Program-made: the position numbers and the translations under genes
In this document: piece after piece, positions 1-13,400 of the stretch
Position numbering within the stretch: the first letter of the stretch is position 1
Layout: each line of letters starts with the position of its first letter
The notes under the pieces: generated by a model
What the model saw: the letters and a program-made list of their open reading frames with translations, nothing else
Databases searched by the model: none
Told to the model about the DNA's origin: nothing
Source: Hippasteria phrygiana
Taxonomy: Eukaryota > Echinodermata > Asteroidea > Valvatida > Goniasteridae
NCBI GenBank assembly: GCA_037893225.1
Contig: JAZGUH010000370.1
Span: 744,001 to 808,000, forward strand
DNA: 64,000 nucleotides
Reading direction: 5' to 3'

Positions 1-175
1 CACCTTGTGAATAAGTGTATTTTGTGAGTATAGACCTTGCAGAGAAGTCATAAACCCATAATTCTGTGTAGCCAGGGATCACACCCAATTTTACGATACA
101 ACCTTCATCTTAAGATTGACCTCTGACTGGCGTTCCTTAAACAAAGATACTGACCATTTCGGAGACGGCCAACAT

Positions 176-272
176 AGGGCAAGATAGCTCGGTTGGTAGA
201 GCGCCGGTACGGTATTCCAGGGGTCGCAGGTTCGAATCTCACTCCTGCCATTTTTTTTGTTCACTTTGAAAA
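176..272 (+). repeat. tRNA-derived SINE, family A
   Basis: tRNA-like body with A-box (TAGCTCGGTTGGTAGAGCG) and B-box (GGTTCGAATC), followed by the family tail TTTGTTCACTTTGAAAATG. The same body occurs at nine more places here. The anticodon loop lacks the universal U33, so it is not a working tRNA. Confidence 0.85.
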
Positions 273-503
273 TGAATTCAAATTACCTTGTTGCTTGCCC
301 TTGTTGACAAATTTGTGTAGATCTGGGTTCACACAGCTCAGTGGAGAATGCATCAAACGAAAATCACACATTTTCCGTTTCTGCACAGCGTTTTGACCAC
401 TGTTCAAGGGGCCGGCATTTTGCCGTCTGTTCATGAAAAGTTATCATTGACATTAACTACAATCAGTTTAACTAAAACAAGCCGCTGACAGTTTAAGAGA
501 CTG

Positions 504-612
504 CCAACATAGCGCAAGATAGCTCAGTTGGTCGAGTGCCGGTACGGTATTCCGGAGGTAGCAGGTTCGAATCCTGCTCCTGCCAGTTTTCTTTGTTCAC
601 TTTGAGAACTCA
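504..612 (+). repeat. tRNA-derived SINE, family A
   Basis: Second copy, 330 bp after the first, in the same orientation. Intact B-box GGTTCGAATCC and tail TTTTCTTTGTTCACTTTGA. Confidence 0.85.
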
Positions 613-1224
613 AATTAAATTTTGCTTATGGAAGCAAGCCAGAATGTTTAAGGACAATGTTATAAAGCAAGAATGAAAAAACTAACAAGAAAATAGTGGG
701 CCAGTTGTAGATTCCACTTCCCCCCCCCCCCCCCCCCTGCACCCCCGCACCCCCATGGAAGTAATATTTTGACTGCATTAATGTAAACGCAGTGGCTATT
801 GTTACGGCAGCCATCGTTACGGAACTGCCTTGTTCCCCAACTTAATGGTATTCAACGTCACGATATTTGCTGTTGGAACCAGACTATCAAGCAAATGGTT
901 CTCGGACTTTATTTCCCTTTAAAAAACCACTTAAATCAAAGGGAAGAAAATTTAATCTAAAAAAAAAAAAATATTCGATTTTTTTTTTCTTTTTAAATGG
1001 GACAGCGTGGAATGATTCGATCTAGGGACCCCCCAGCTATCATGGCAGGATGGGCAGTTGTAAAGCTGATATACGATAGCATTTGAAAGTCGCGTTACGG
1101 CTGCCGTAAAAATAGCCACTGCGTAATGGAAAAGCAAAAATAGTGATTGCTACACTTGGTTGGACAAAATGTGAATGTGTGCTCCGGCGTCTGATTAACA
1201 AATTTATTTTGTGCTTATGTCCAG

Positions 1225-1464
1225 ATACCCAGCCACCGAGGATTGTCAATTGTTCAGACAACATTGTGACAGTCACTGATCCCAATTCGAACGGGGCGCT
1301 GGTCATGTTGGATTCGCCTGAAGTCATTGAGAATGACGTGTACACCCTCTCGCAAGAGCCCTACCCAGGTCATTTGTACGTCATAGGAAATACAAGTGTC
1401 ACTTTCACAGCTATGGACCGCAGTGGCCTCGAGGACACCTGTGAGGTCATTGTCACAGTCATTG
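1225..1464 (+). CDS. HYR domain 1 exon
   Basis: 80-codon phase 1-1 exon between a CAG acceptor and a gtaagt donor. It starts D-T-Q-P-P and ends DTCEVIVTVIG. It is divergent: the usual W..P...DN core reads VMLDSPEVIENDV, lacking the tryptophan, and the first cysteine motif is CS instead of CP. The two cysteines are kept. Confidence 0.85.
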
Positions 1465-4400
1465 GTAAGTGTCGGTCACTGGTAAAGAGCTTTTGTGCTT
1501 AAAGCTAAACCAATGGTTTTATTTTACCTCTCGTTCCGTATCTTTGCGTGTGCATGTTTCCATCGTGCGATTTGTTTCTGCTTCAAGAGAAATCACAATT
1601 CCTAGTTCTGCATATTTGATTCTTTGTCTTTGTTATATGCCTAGCAAGATATGGGACCAAGGGGTTCCCCCTCCCCCCCCCCCCCCCTCCCCCTCTTGTC
1701 CCTTACCCCATACATACTCGACTATTGTTACCAGACACATCATCCCGGACGTTTCATTTACACATATTTTATTACTTGACCCATTGCTTCTGCAAATCAG
1801 ATATTATTTTGACTGTCCCAAAAAATGTCCCCTTTCCCCCCAAAAAATGTTCAAATAGGCGATTGAATGGAAATGCGAACACCGAACATGGTTTAATGTG
1901 CCCCGATCCTATCACTTTATCCAGAGAGCATTCCTGTTGAAGAAACACATTTGTGACGAGCCATGTGACGGGTTCTTAACTCATCGGATCTCACAATTTT
2001 GATACCACGATTTGAAGTGTTTGTCGTATTTTTCTCCCAGACAACCAGCCTCCGTCTTTCGGTTGGTGCCCCATGGATATGGACGTAGCGACAGATATGG
2101 GTGTGGCCAATGCTACGGTGTTCTGGATGGAACCGGTGGCCGAGGACAATGTGGGCGTCGTCAACGTAGCCAACAGTTCCGCCCCCGGGGAAGTTGTTGC
2201 TCTCGGCGATACGCTTGAGGTTGTTTACATGGCATATGACGCGGAGGGCTTCAATGCAACTTGCTCGTTCCAGATTACTGTTGTGGGTGAGTACATCGGA
2301 CAATACCTGCATGCTCGGATGATAATCTATTCAGTCAACTGATGTTATGTAATGAATTAATCTAATGAGTCTAGTTGGTCAGTGCCGTCCGGTCAAATCT
2401 GACCCAAGCTGTTTATCATTCCCAGATGAAGAAGACCCCATGATCTTGAGTTGCCCCATGCACATCACTGTCAATACATCGATGAACGCCTCCACGGCTG
2501 AAGTGACCTGGACCGAACCAACGGCCACGGACAACTCTGGGAAAGTGACGCTTACGGTCGGCAAGAGACCCGGCAGCGTGTTTGACATAGGATCGTTGAC
2601 CAACACCTACATAGCCTTGGATCCGGCCGGTAACACGGACACATGTACATTCGACGTCACCGTTGAAGGTGAGTATTCAGATCTAGGCCCACATTCAGAT
2701 CTAGGCCCACATTCAGATCTAGGCCCACATTCATAACGCTGGATTTTTGTGCTAGTGACCTGCATATTTTTTTGCTAAGCGAGCCGGCAAAGATTCTGTG
2801 CTACAAATTGCGACAAGTGGACCAGTGGTTGAGTGATAAATGGCTGTGGATAATTCCCACATGGTTCACAAAATAGGCATTTGCATTGTTTGCGCCAAAT
2901 TTCAACAAAGGACGGTTTCATTACAGGAATTAGGGTGGAGTGGTTAATCTGTGGTTGGGCTAGGCCGTTGAAAAGCCTGGCCCAAGCCCCTGGAAAGCCC
3001 AGGCCTTTGGGCTTCTATAATCCCCCTGATTATACACAATAAACTGCCCATTAATTCTGGAGTCCAGCCGGCTCCCATTGTTCACCCAGACGTGACTGAC
3101 AGCTGAGGCATCTTTTGATCCTGCCGTGAATGGGTACAGATTAGTGTGGGAGGGGCTACAACCAGGCCTGGCCTGGCAGAGGCCGGGCTTTATTGATTAG
3201 TTGATGCTCTATTGTTAGGTGATTCGTGGCTCACAATAGCAAGAGTAAAAGCCTGAAGGCCCGGGCATGGCTGGGCTTTTCAAAGGCCTGGCCCGACCAC
3301 AGATTAACCACTCCTCCCTTAGTCTTTTTGTTGTTGGTTAAAGGAAATAATTGAATTTAATTATTTTTGATTTCGCACAGATGTTGAGGATCCCAGGCTG
3401 ATGATGTGCCCCACGGACATGGAATTCTTCACGCCTCCAGGCACCAACATATCCGTCACGTGGACCCTGCCCACCGCCGCAGACAACTCCGGGGACGTGA
3501 CCCTCTCGTCCAATTATAGCCCGGGGGAGGAGTTTGTGAACGGGACGTACACCGTGACCTACACGGCGACTGACCCGTCTGGCAATTCCCTTAACTGTTC
3601 CTTCAACGTTCGTGTGAACTGTAAGTTAAACTTTGCTGTAGATTTGTATCCGACTGCTGAAGGCCATTGGGTTTAGGAAGAATTCATATTGTCCAGATGC
3701 GCTATTGATTGCGGTACTGCTGTTTTGCTTTGGGGCGTGGCATTCCGAGGGTTCCCACCGCATTCTGGAAATCGGGGAAAACCTGGAAATGAGTTTCGCT
3801 TTTTTCCTGTTGGAGAATTTGATAAAAATGCCTCGAGGGAAAACGCACAGGTTTTTTTTATTTTATTTTTTATTTAAAAAATTTAATTTAATTTAATTCC
3901 CCCCCCCCCCCCTGTGTGTGGGGTATTAGTATAAACAATCTCTGTGGTAGGACGGCCTTGTAGAGGTGCTGGTCACGTGTTCCTCCTTTGCCACTCACTG
4001 GCTTGGTATTTTTTATAATTTTCTTTATAAAATGTATATTTAATTTCTCTATTTGTATTTTATTTGTGTATATTGTAATTGTTTAAGCCAGTGTAATAAG
4101 TGTATCAAAATCAAAAGTCAGGGAATTTGATTGGCCCAAAAGAGAAAGTGGTCAGTCTGTTATATTTTGTCTCGTGGCCAAACAGCGTATCCACTGGATG
4201 ATTGGCTACGGTGGCTTTCTAGTGTGGAAATCCCTCTTTATCTCTCTTTCAACAACATTGAAGACGTGTCAAACTGGATATAGGTCGAAATAATTATCCT
4301 GGAATTTTGAAAATTCATCGGGAAAAAACTTAGGGAAACTTAGGGAATTTTGTTTGCATGAAATGGTGGGAAGCCTGATTCCTTACTTCAAGCCGTCCCC

Positions 4401-7400
4401 TCCCCCAAAAATATTGTCCCCGTCTCCCGGGATTCCCGCCCATGCCGTTAACGCTAAACACGCTTTCCATAAAACCCTGTGTAAATTGGATCCGGAAATC
4501 ATTGATACTTTGGAAGATGATAGACCCGACTCAAAAATCCCCCGCAGTTCAATGAATTGGTTTTTTTTTCAAAAATCTTTTCTGTGTATTGCAGCCACGG
4601 ATACCCAACCTCCGATGATAATGTGCCCGTTGGATATAACACTGCCGGCTGACAATGGGAGCGATTCTACGGTCGTGACGTGGCCCCCGCCCCCTTACTC
4701 GGACAACCACCGGGTGGTGTCCGTCAACATCTCGCGAGAGAACGGCAGCCTGTTCTACATCGGATCCGAAACCGTCGTATACACGGCTTACGACGTGGTC
4801 GACAACAATGACACCTGTAACTTCACGGTCACGGTTACAGGTAAAAAAAATAAAATTTCAGGAAATCTGCAAAATGTATCTAAGTAAAAAATTATTTTGA
4901 GATTGTTACGCAAGTGCTGAAGCCTTGGGTAAGAAATAATTTTTCACTGAAGTGAATTTTGAGATTTTAACAACTGTATATTTAAAAAACATTGTCATAT
5001 CCCGAAGTTTTTAAACAATCTATTCTTGAAAAAAAAAAATTTGGGGTGGTGGGATTTCGTTTTTGAACTCGGGTTAAAGTGTGCACAGATCACAAACTTT
5101 GAGCTTCATTTTCTCAATACAAGGGGTCAAGACTCCAGAGTTGGAGTCGAGTCCCTGCAAGTCCTTTCACAAGTCCTTTCCCAAGTCCAGTCAGAAGTCC
5201 TTTCATAAAGCCCGTCACAAGTAACTGAATGAACAATGACAAAGGAATGCCTTTGTCAAAGCTCATTTGAATAGCTTGGGATTGGGATTAGGACTGGAGG
5301 GCTTGTGATGGACTCGACTACATCTCTGCAAGACTCTGACAACTCCAAAAGGTTGTATCGGGGGCTAGGAATGAGGTATCACAACACACAATATATCAAA
5401 TGAAAGCTTTTAACCTGTACTATCAGGAAATACTATGATCTTGATTTTCAAATGTTCCGACTTATTTTGTGGGAGCAGGTCACAAATTTGTAAGCGCGGA
5501 TGAACTTCTACACATTTTTACAATCAATCTTTACAGACTTGCAAGACCCTGTCGTAGAGAACTGCACAGCCAACATCAACGCGACGACAGATCCCGGTCA
5601 GCCTTACGCCACAGTCTCGTGGGACGAGCCGGTCTTCTCCGATAACTCCGGGTCGGTCAACGTTAACCTTTCCCATGCCCTAGCGTCCCCCTTTCCAATT
5701 GGGACGACTGAAGTGACGTACCTCGTGACGGACAATTCGTCCAACTGGGTCAGCTGCGTCTTCAATGTGACAGTGACAGGTATGTGTTTGCTAAAACTTT
5801 TTTTTTAATAATGCTTTCGTCGTTAACCCTTTTCTTACCGATGTCGAGTAAACTCGACAAGCCACAGCACCCCTGTTGCTTACCAATGTCGAGTTTACTC
5901 GACAAGGAAACTACACACCAGAGTATCCAAACAAATAATTCTATTCACCATGTTTCAACATTAGCGCTTGTGTTTTTCCATACATGATCTGTATACCAAC
6001 AGAAAGAGCTTGTTCGGATTTTTCCAATGGTGCCAAGTGTCGCCAATATTTTGAGAACTGCAGTTTGTGGGGTGAAAAACCAAAGAATGGAGTTGATATC
6101 GTTAAAGTATAAGTTCAAAATGTGTTCAGAATAAATATTAAAAAATTTGAGAAAATAAGATTTTTTTTTTATTTATTTATTTATTTTTTTTTATTTAATT
6201 GCAGAAGATTACCTTAAATACGACTCCAATCGGTTTGGATTGTCTGAGAAACATGACTTGAATCAAGTTTTCAAATATTCAAGATTACCTTGGCATGCCA
6301 GAGAATACGTTCCAAGGGTGCTGATGGAATGACGATTTTTCTTGACTTGATTTACTTCAGATGAAGAGAGCCCGATGTTCGCTTGCCCGATGAACCTCAC
6401 CAACGGCACGTTGCCCGGCCGGATGGTGGGCATTTTTTCCACGCCGACAATGCTGACCGATAACGTCAATGTGACCTTTTCCAACGCGTCTCACCGGCCC
6501 GGTCAGGAGCTTCCCGTCGGCCCAACGTCGGTTCGTTTAATCGCCGAGGATGCAGCCGGCAATGCGGCCGTCTGTCGGTTCACGGTTACCATCCAAGGTA
6601 CGATTCCGGTAGCATAAATCTGTGTCGAAAAAAGGATCAAGAATTTTGTTTTTTTAAATGTGAAAAAAAAACTGGCAGGAGTGGGATTCGCACCTGCAAA
6701 CTCCGGAATACCGTACCGGTGCTCTACCAACCGAGCTCTTGCCCTATGTTGGCGGTCTCCCAAATTGTCATTGTCACAGGAAGATCATCTGTAAATTTCC
6801 TTGGAGTATCCTATTGGAACAGACTACCTAATAACATAAAAGCAACAAACGATTCTAGAACTTTTTAAAAATTACTGAAGAAATTCCTCTAATTTATTGA
6901 GCCCGTTATTGTATCTATCATCTTTTCTATTTATACCCCTCCTCATTACAGCATTGTCGGATATGCACCAGTGTTATTTTATGTATTGTTTAATGTTTGT
7001 GTAATAATTTTGCTTTTCTTATTAATGATTAATTAATGTAGTTTAATTTATACTGACCTCTGACCTCCCAAGGAGACCGGCTTTGATAGCAATTATTTGC
7101 TCACCGATATCCTACCAATTGTATTGTTTGCCATGATAGTTATTTATTTTTTGATTATATTTGTACGTACTTTACAATGTGGTGAAATATATTCATTCAT
7201 TCATTCATTGTAAATCATCACCTTGTAGAAATTTCTGCCTGAATATTGTTTAAGAAAAAAACGGGGAGTTGAATTATCTGGAGATTGGGGTGCTGTTCGG
7301 GACAGGAAGCTACAATTAAATGTGAACAGCTTTTGCAATAGTAATGATCATTTAATTCAATTTTTAATCATAATTTCATTGTGAAAAATTTCAAAATTCA

Positions 7401-10400
7401 TTGTATTGGAAATTCTGTAGGGGGTGGTCTTCAGATTATATAACCCCACTGAAAATAAACGTTGGCTAACTACACAATTTTCCATACGATGTGCAAAACA
7501 AATTTGGCGAACGTTCGCGTTGCCCGCTGGAGTGGAACACGTCCCTGGTGTCGTCCAGTTTCCGGCAGTTTTTGTTTAAATTTTCTGCAAACCGGTCAAA
7601 AACACTGGATACAAAACCCCCAGAAACTGCCCGCGATTAGACAGAAATCTCTTTACAAAGTTTGTTTGTTCATACGAGTCTACCACAGGTCAGTTGAAAA
7701 TTCGCTGTGCACAGCAGAAGGGCGTATGGGTGCTTTACGCCAATATGCCCTTCTGCCGTGCACCCAACAAATTGAGAGTGCCTTTTTTTTTCTACTAAAT
7801 TTCCAGACGAAGAGGACCCCCAGATCATGAATTGTCCCTCCGACATATACGCCAATACCAGCCTAGGCTCGCCCTTGGCACTCGTGACCTGGGCCGAACC
7901 AACGGCTGTGGATAATTCCGGTATGGTGACGCTAACCGACAACAAAGATGCCAACGACATGTACCCGATCGGCCCGACCGAGGTCACCTACAACGCACTG
8001 GATCCGTCCAGCAATTTCGCAACCTGCAGGTTCACCGTTTACGTCAGTGGTAAGTTGATGTGGTGACTCACAACGCAGGGCGCCATCAAGAGAAGGCATT
8101 TTCAAACTTTGCGCGGTGGTCGTTTTGTCCTTTCTAACTTCAAAAGTTTCATTTTGATTTTAAACATCATTTTGTCTTTCCATTATAAAATAAATCCCTC
8201 CTATGCAAACATACATTCTGAGCCATGTTGTTGTATGGGTCAAAATCAGTCAAGGTGATTGTTTTTGACCCTCCTGCCATAGTACAAAACCACATGTAAT
8301 CCGATCATGTCTGTGTAAAAGTATAGCAGGGGGAGGTGGAAGGAAATTTTTACTGATTTTGACCTTTTAAATAGTAGGAGGGTTAATTGTTCCCTAATTG
8401 GTTTTTATTTCTCTTCCCTTATGAAAAAGTACCATGGTGAAACCATCGTAAATGGTGCGAAATCCATGGTAAATTGGCCAGTGATCCAAAGCATTTGCCA
8501 TGCATTTGCCATGCATTTGCCATAACTACAGTAATATGGTAACAGTACCAAGGTAAATGCCATGGTAGTACCATGGCCATGGGTTTGCCATGGGTTTGCC
8601 ATGGGTTTGCCATGGGTTTGCCATGGGTTTGCCATGGGTTTGCCATGGGTTTGCCATGGGTTTGCCATGGGTTTGCCATGGGTTTGCCATGGGTTTGCCA
8701 TGGGTTTGCCATGGTGACAACCATATGTCAATGATTATTCAAAAAAATACTGTAGTACTTTTTCATAAGGGTTCATAACTTTGCAAGTATTTGAGTTTGT
8801 TTTGGGGTTTTGAGGTGATTTTTATTTTTATTTATTTATTTATTTTTTTGCTCTATAGATGTGGAAGATCCGATGGTTACGTGCCCGAGGATTGTTGAAG
8901 GTTTTGCCGACGTCAATGGCACAAATGCGTCCCTCAGCTGGAGGGCGCCGATGGCCTACGACAATTCTGGCTCCTTCGCCATCAGTTACTCCCATCCGCC
9001 GAACTCCAGTTTCCCCGTCGGCACGACGGAGGTCACGGTCACGGTCACCGACCCGTCCGACAATTATGCCAACTGCACCTTCAGCGTAACCGTCTATCGT
9101 AAGTTTGTCGGTTTGCTTAGCAATATTTCCCATGAATCCTGGCAATGCAGAACTAGATAAGTTTTAATTACAAAATTGAAGCATATGACATTCATATCAT
9201 CTTTGTTTTTCTTAAAATAAAGTTTTCCTTATAATTTTCATAGTGAACAAAGAAAACTGACGGGAGTGGGTTTCGAACCTGCGACCTCCGCAACACCATA
9301 CCAGCACTCGACCAACTATGTTGGCGGTCTACCAAATTGTCAGTCTTTGTTCGGGAGTCGCAAGTCAGAAGTCATTTGTAGTTTGTTTGGCAAATTATAA
9401 TTTTTTTTTAATCAGTTAATTAAAAAAAACAGCAGTACCGATTAATTCCCTGGTTTATACGGATGCCCTCTAAGTTTCTTACAAAAAATATTTTCGGCTG
9501 TTTCCAATCATAGCGTCGGACACCGAGGTGCCGATAATAATCTGCCCACTTGACGTCATCGAGAGCACTGACCTAGGATCAAATTCGACCAACGCGACGT
9601 GGCTGCCGGCTGAGTACCGAGACAATCAGGAAGTGGTGGTCGTCAACGCAAGTCACCAGAACGGCAGTCTGTTCTACCTGGGGGAGACTGAGGTTACCAT
9701 CTTCATCGCCGACCGCGCCGGAAACAACGCCTCTTGCAGCTTCGTGGTCACGGTCATAGGTAAAGAACTCCTTCACAAATTAATTAGCAAAAGAGTTCAA
9801 CTTGTGATCAATTTTCAGAGGAAGCAACAAGTGTTCTGTTAATGTCAAATAAATTTTGGGATTCTCTCATTCTCTCTTCATTCTCTCTTCATTTAGATGA
9901 GGAAGGACCAAACTTCCTGACTTGTCCGCCCGATGCCGTCATCCGGAACAATGAATCCCGCGCCCTGAACTGGACCCAGCCGACAGTCTCGGACAACTCC
10001 GGAGGAAAGGTTTCGATCGCCAGTAACTACCCGTCCGGAACCATTTTAACGTTGGGTGATACGATCGTCGTCCTCACGGCCACGGACGAAAGCATCAACA
10101 GTGGGACTTGCAATTTCACAGTCACCGTGGAAGGTAATGCTAACTGTTTAAATTTATTTCATAGATACCTACGACAGTTTTATTGGTCGAGAGCCCATCA
10201 CGTGGGTGGTTTTAAACGGCCGATAAAACACCAATTGGTATTAAAGAGTTTTTCCGGTGTAAATTTCAATTTCAAAATACAAATTGACACTTATTTTTTT
10301 AATTTTATTTTTATTTTTTTTTATAATCCTTTCTGGTAATGAAATTATGGATTCCTCAAAAGCTCATATCGCACTGATCTCGTTGTCTGATGGACTATTA

Positions 10401-13400
10401 TAGCTGTGAAGCATTTGAGACATTTATGTTAAGAGTTATGTACACTGTTTTTTGTCGTGTATTTTCAGACGCGGAGCCCCCAGTATTATCAAACTGTCCC
10501 AGTTCCATTGAGCTGTACCTCTACAACGAAAGCAGCAATGCCACGGCCAACTGGACTCCGCCGACGGTCTCCGATAATTCGGGCAACTTCACTCTGGACC
10601 AGAAGTTCTACTCCGGCGACGTGTTTCCGTTTGGCGTCACCGAAGTCGTGATCAACGCCACCGATCAGGCCCGCAACGCGATGGCCTGTGTATTCAACGT
10701 CACAGTTATCGGTAAGTTTGAGTAAGCTTTTGTGATGGGCAACGTTAAAATAGATGTAGCAAAATTTTAAGCATTCAGATTGTGTGTCATGAAAGTACAG
10801 GTTAAACATTATTAATTGAATGTATCATGTTGCTGCGGTTCATTTGTAACTCGTGCTACAATCCAGTGTTGCCCAATATTGCCCAACAGTGACCCATTTG
10901 GTATTCCTTCAAATATCATTTGGTTTTCCTACACTTTCCTAATATTTTACTGATTTTCCTTAAAAAAAATTCTTAATTCTTGAAATTCCTTTTTTCTACT
11001 TTTTTGTCCCACAACTGCAAACAAAATGTTGGTTAATATTTTTTTCCCATAAGTGTTTTAACACTTTCATATGAAAATCACACAATGAAGGGCTTGGGTG
11101 CAGGAGGTACCGCAACTTTACTTTCAAGAGCTTAGTTGAGGATGGAGCACGTGTGTTGTGAGTACAGAACATGCCAAATGAGGCTTGTGATGCTGTGGAC
11201 ATAGGTGGATTTCAACGAAAACTACTCCTGAAAGCCAGCAAAAGTCCTACTTTTATCCTAATTTAGTCCTCGGCCCTACATTTGTCCATTTTTTTTTAAA
11301 ATGTTGACAATCCTACTCTTCCAAAGCCCGTGGAGTAATAAATTTCAGAGATCAAAAAAGACAGATTATTCTCCAATAAAGTTACTGATTTTCTTCCGAT
11401 TACAAAATAATCTAAATCCAAAAATAGCATTCTGATTTGTTCTTAGGGAGTCGGGGTTAGTGAATATCTTGAAGTTTTAATATTTTCTCAATTCTCTCCC
11501 ATTCAGATCTCTCCTTCCCAGTCATACTCAGTTGTCCGGGCAACGCGAATGCAACCACTGACTCCGGCGAGCCAACGGCTAATGTTTCGTGGCCGCATGT
11601 GCTCGGGGCGGACAATATCGGAGTAGCCTCCGTGATCCCGTCCCAGGATCCAGGGACCCCGTTTCCGGTCGGCGTCACGTACGTCAGCTACACTGCCACT
11701 GATACGTCCGGCAACACTGACGTAGATAACTGCACCTTCTTTGTTGAAGTGACAGGTGAGGGGGCATGTCGTCGTGACAGTTACAAACGGGTTGTCACAA
11801 GACATCCCAAGTCAACTACAAGTCAGAAGTGTTGTCATACAAGTTTTCGGTCTAGGGGTGTGCATTTGCATGTAGTACGGGAATCGGGTACCCGATTGGA
11901 AAAAAAAAACAAAAAAAGAAAACATGAGTACCCGTTAAAGAAAGCAAATCTCGGAAATGGCTATTCATATTGTTTGTAAAGGTCTGCACGTTAAAGACGA
12001 TGTTGATTGCTGAGAGAAGTCTGCGTCATTTTGTAGTTTTATGTAGATTGCGTATTGTAAAATAGAACAGCCAATTATTTCTGCCATGAAATAACAAAAA
12101 AAAGGGAATTTTGAGAGCTATTTTTTATCTATTTTATTATCGGTTCGACAGATGATGAGGCTCCAGATTTTCTGGATTGTCCATCGGACATGACGTTCAC
12201 TAATGACCCAGGCGTCGGCGGCGCGTCCATCAACTGGACTGTCCCGACTGCCGTGGACAACGTCAACGTGACGGTCTTCGAAGCCTCGCACCAACCCCTC
12301 GACAATTTCACTGTAGGAGCGACGGAGGTGATGTACTTCATATCGGATGACGCCGGCAACAATAACACCTGTTCCTTTATGATTACGGTCACAGGTAAGA
12401 TTTTTCCACTTTCCGGGGCAAGATTTCTACTAATTTTTCTTGATTTTTGGTGTGACGTCTTTCAGATTTCTGGGCGATTTTTATTGGTCCTTAAATTTGT
12501 TATCATTCCAAAATTATCTCTGCAACCTGAAACGGTCTTGTCATTATAATGACCCTATTTTCTTTCTCCAAAATTTTGACCATATCCTTTGGAAGAAAAT
12601 GTATGTATTTTTCTGCAACGTCATACAAATTAAACGTCTCCGAACGTTTCGTGGATTTTTCATTTTCATCCAATCTTACCGCTGTACTTTTCCGACTGGA
12701 TTACACAACCTTCCCCATTCCTGCATTCAACGTCGAGCCCTCTGAATTTGGGTAATATTTTGCATCGTAAAGCTCAAAGATTTCACCAACTAGGACAGAT
12801 CATGCAAGACGGGGCTCTATAAGCGCGTAGCGTTCTTCTTCTTGCGCCAAATTCGTTAGTCACGTGACAGTTTTCCTTGACAGAAGTCTCACACACTTTA
12901 AAGCTTATAAAATGGCCTTTCCAGCTATATATAAAACACTATTTTCAAATTTTGCAACATAAGTGCCCTTTTTGCAGAGCGGGTCACAAATGTTAATCGC
13001 CCACGATCGACTATTCGGTGAAAACATTGTTTCTGCTGAACTCGGAAAGCCAAAGTGTGACTTTGTGCCCGTTTTGTGCTGCTGGGTAACATATTAACTG
13101 GGTAACAAACAAAGGACTGCGTGGGTTTTCTTTTGTTAGATGTTCATAGTGTAAGCATTACCAAAGACTCCTTGGTAAATTTCAATTTTTTTTTTTTTTT
13201 TTTGCAATATCAATTAGGATTTGGAAACTTCCTCTCCTAATTTAATATTAAATGCTAGTTTTATTAGTTTATGAAACTTACCAGAAACGAGTAATGTGTC
13301 TCTGAATTATGCAGAACGTGAATTTCTTCGTTTTCAGATGACGAGGGTCCAGTTTTCTTGAACTGCCCGGATAACATCACGGCTGAAACGGACCCGGGTA

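Larger units (their letters stand above)
1..1224. other. intron sequence before the first HYR exon seen
   Basis: No coding exon recognised. It holds two tRNA-derived SINE copies, a C-rich tract (721-737) and an A/T homopolymer stretch near 960-995. The acceptor CAG ends at 1224. Confidence 0.6.

Noticed and set aside
181..250. tRNA gene
   Set aside because: The tRNA-like body is one of ten dispersed copies with a common tail; the anticodon loop lacks U33 and several copies have broken boxes. Called as SINE.
1143..1224. Gene start at the ATG at 1143
   Set aside because: Lies upstream of a good CAG acceptor in phase 1; no signal peptide follows. The exon is internal.
8405..8731. Overlapping minus-strand frames with MANPWQTHGKP repeats
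   Set aside because: 11-bp minisatellite artefact.
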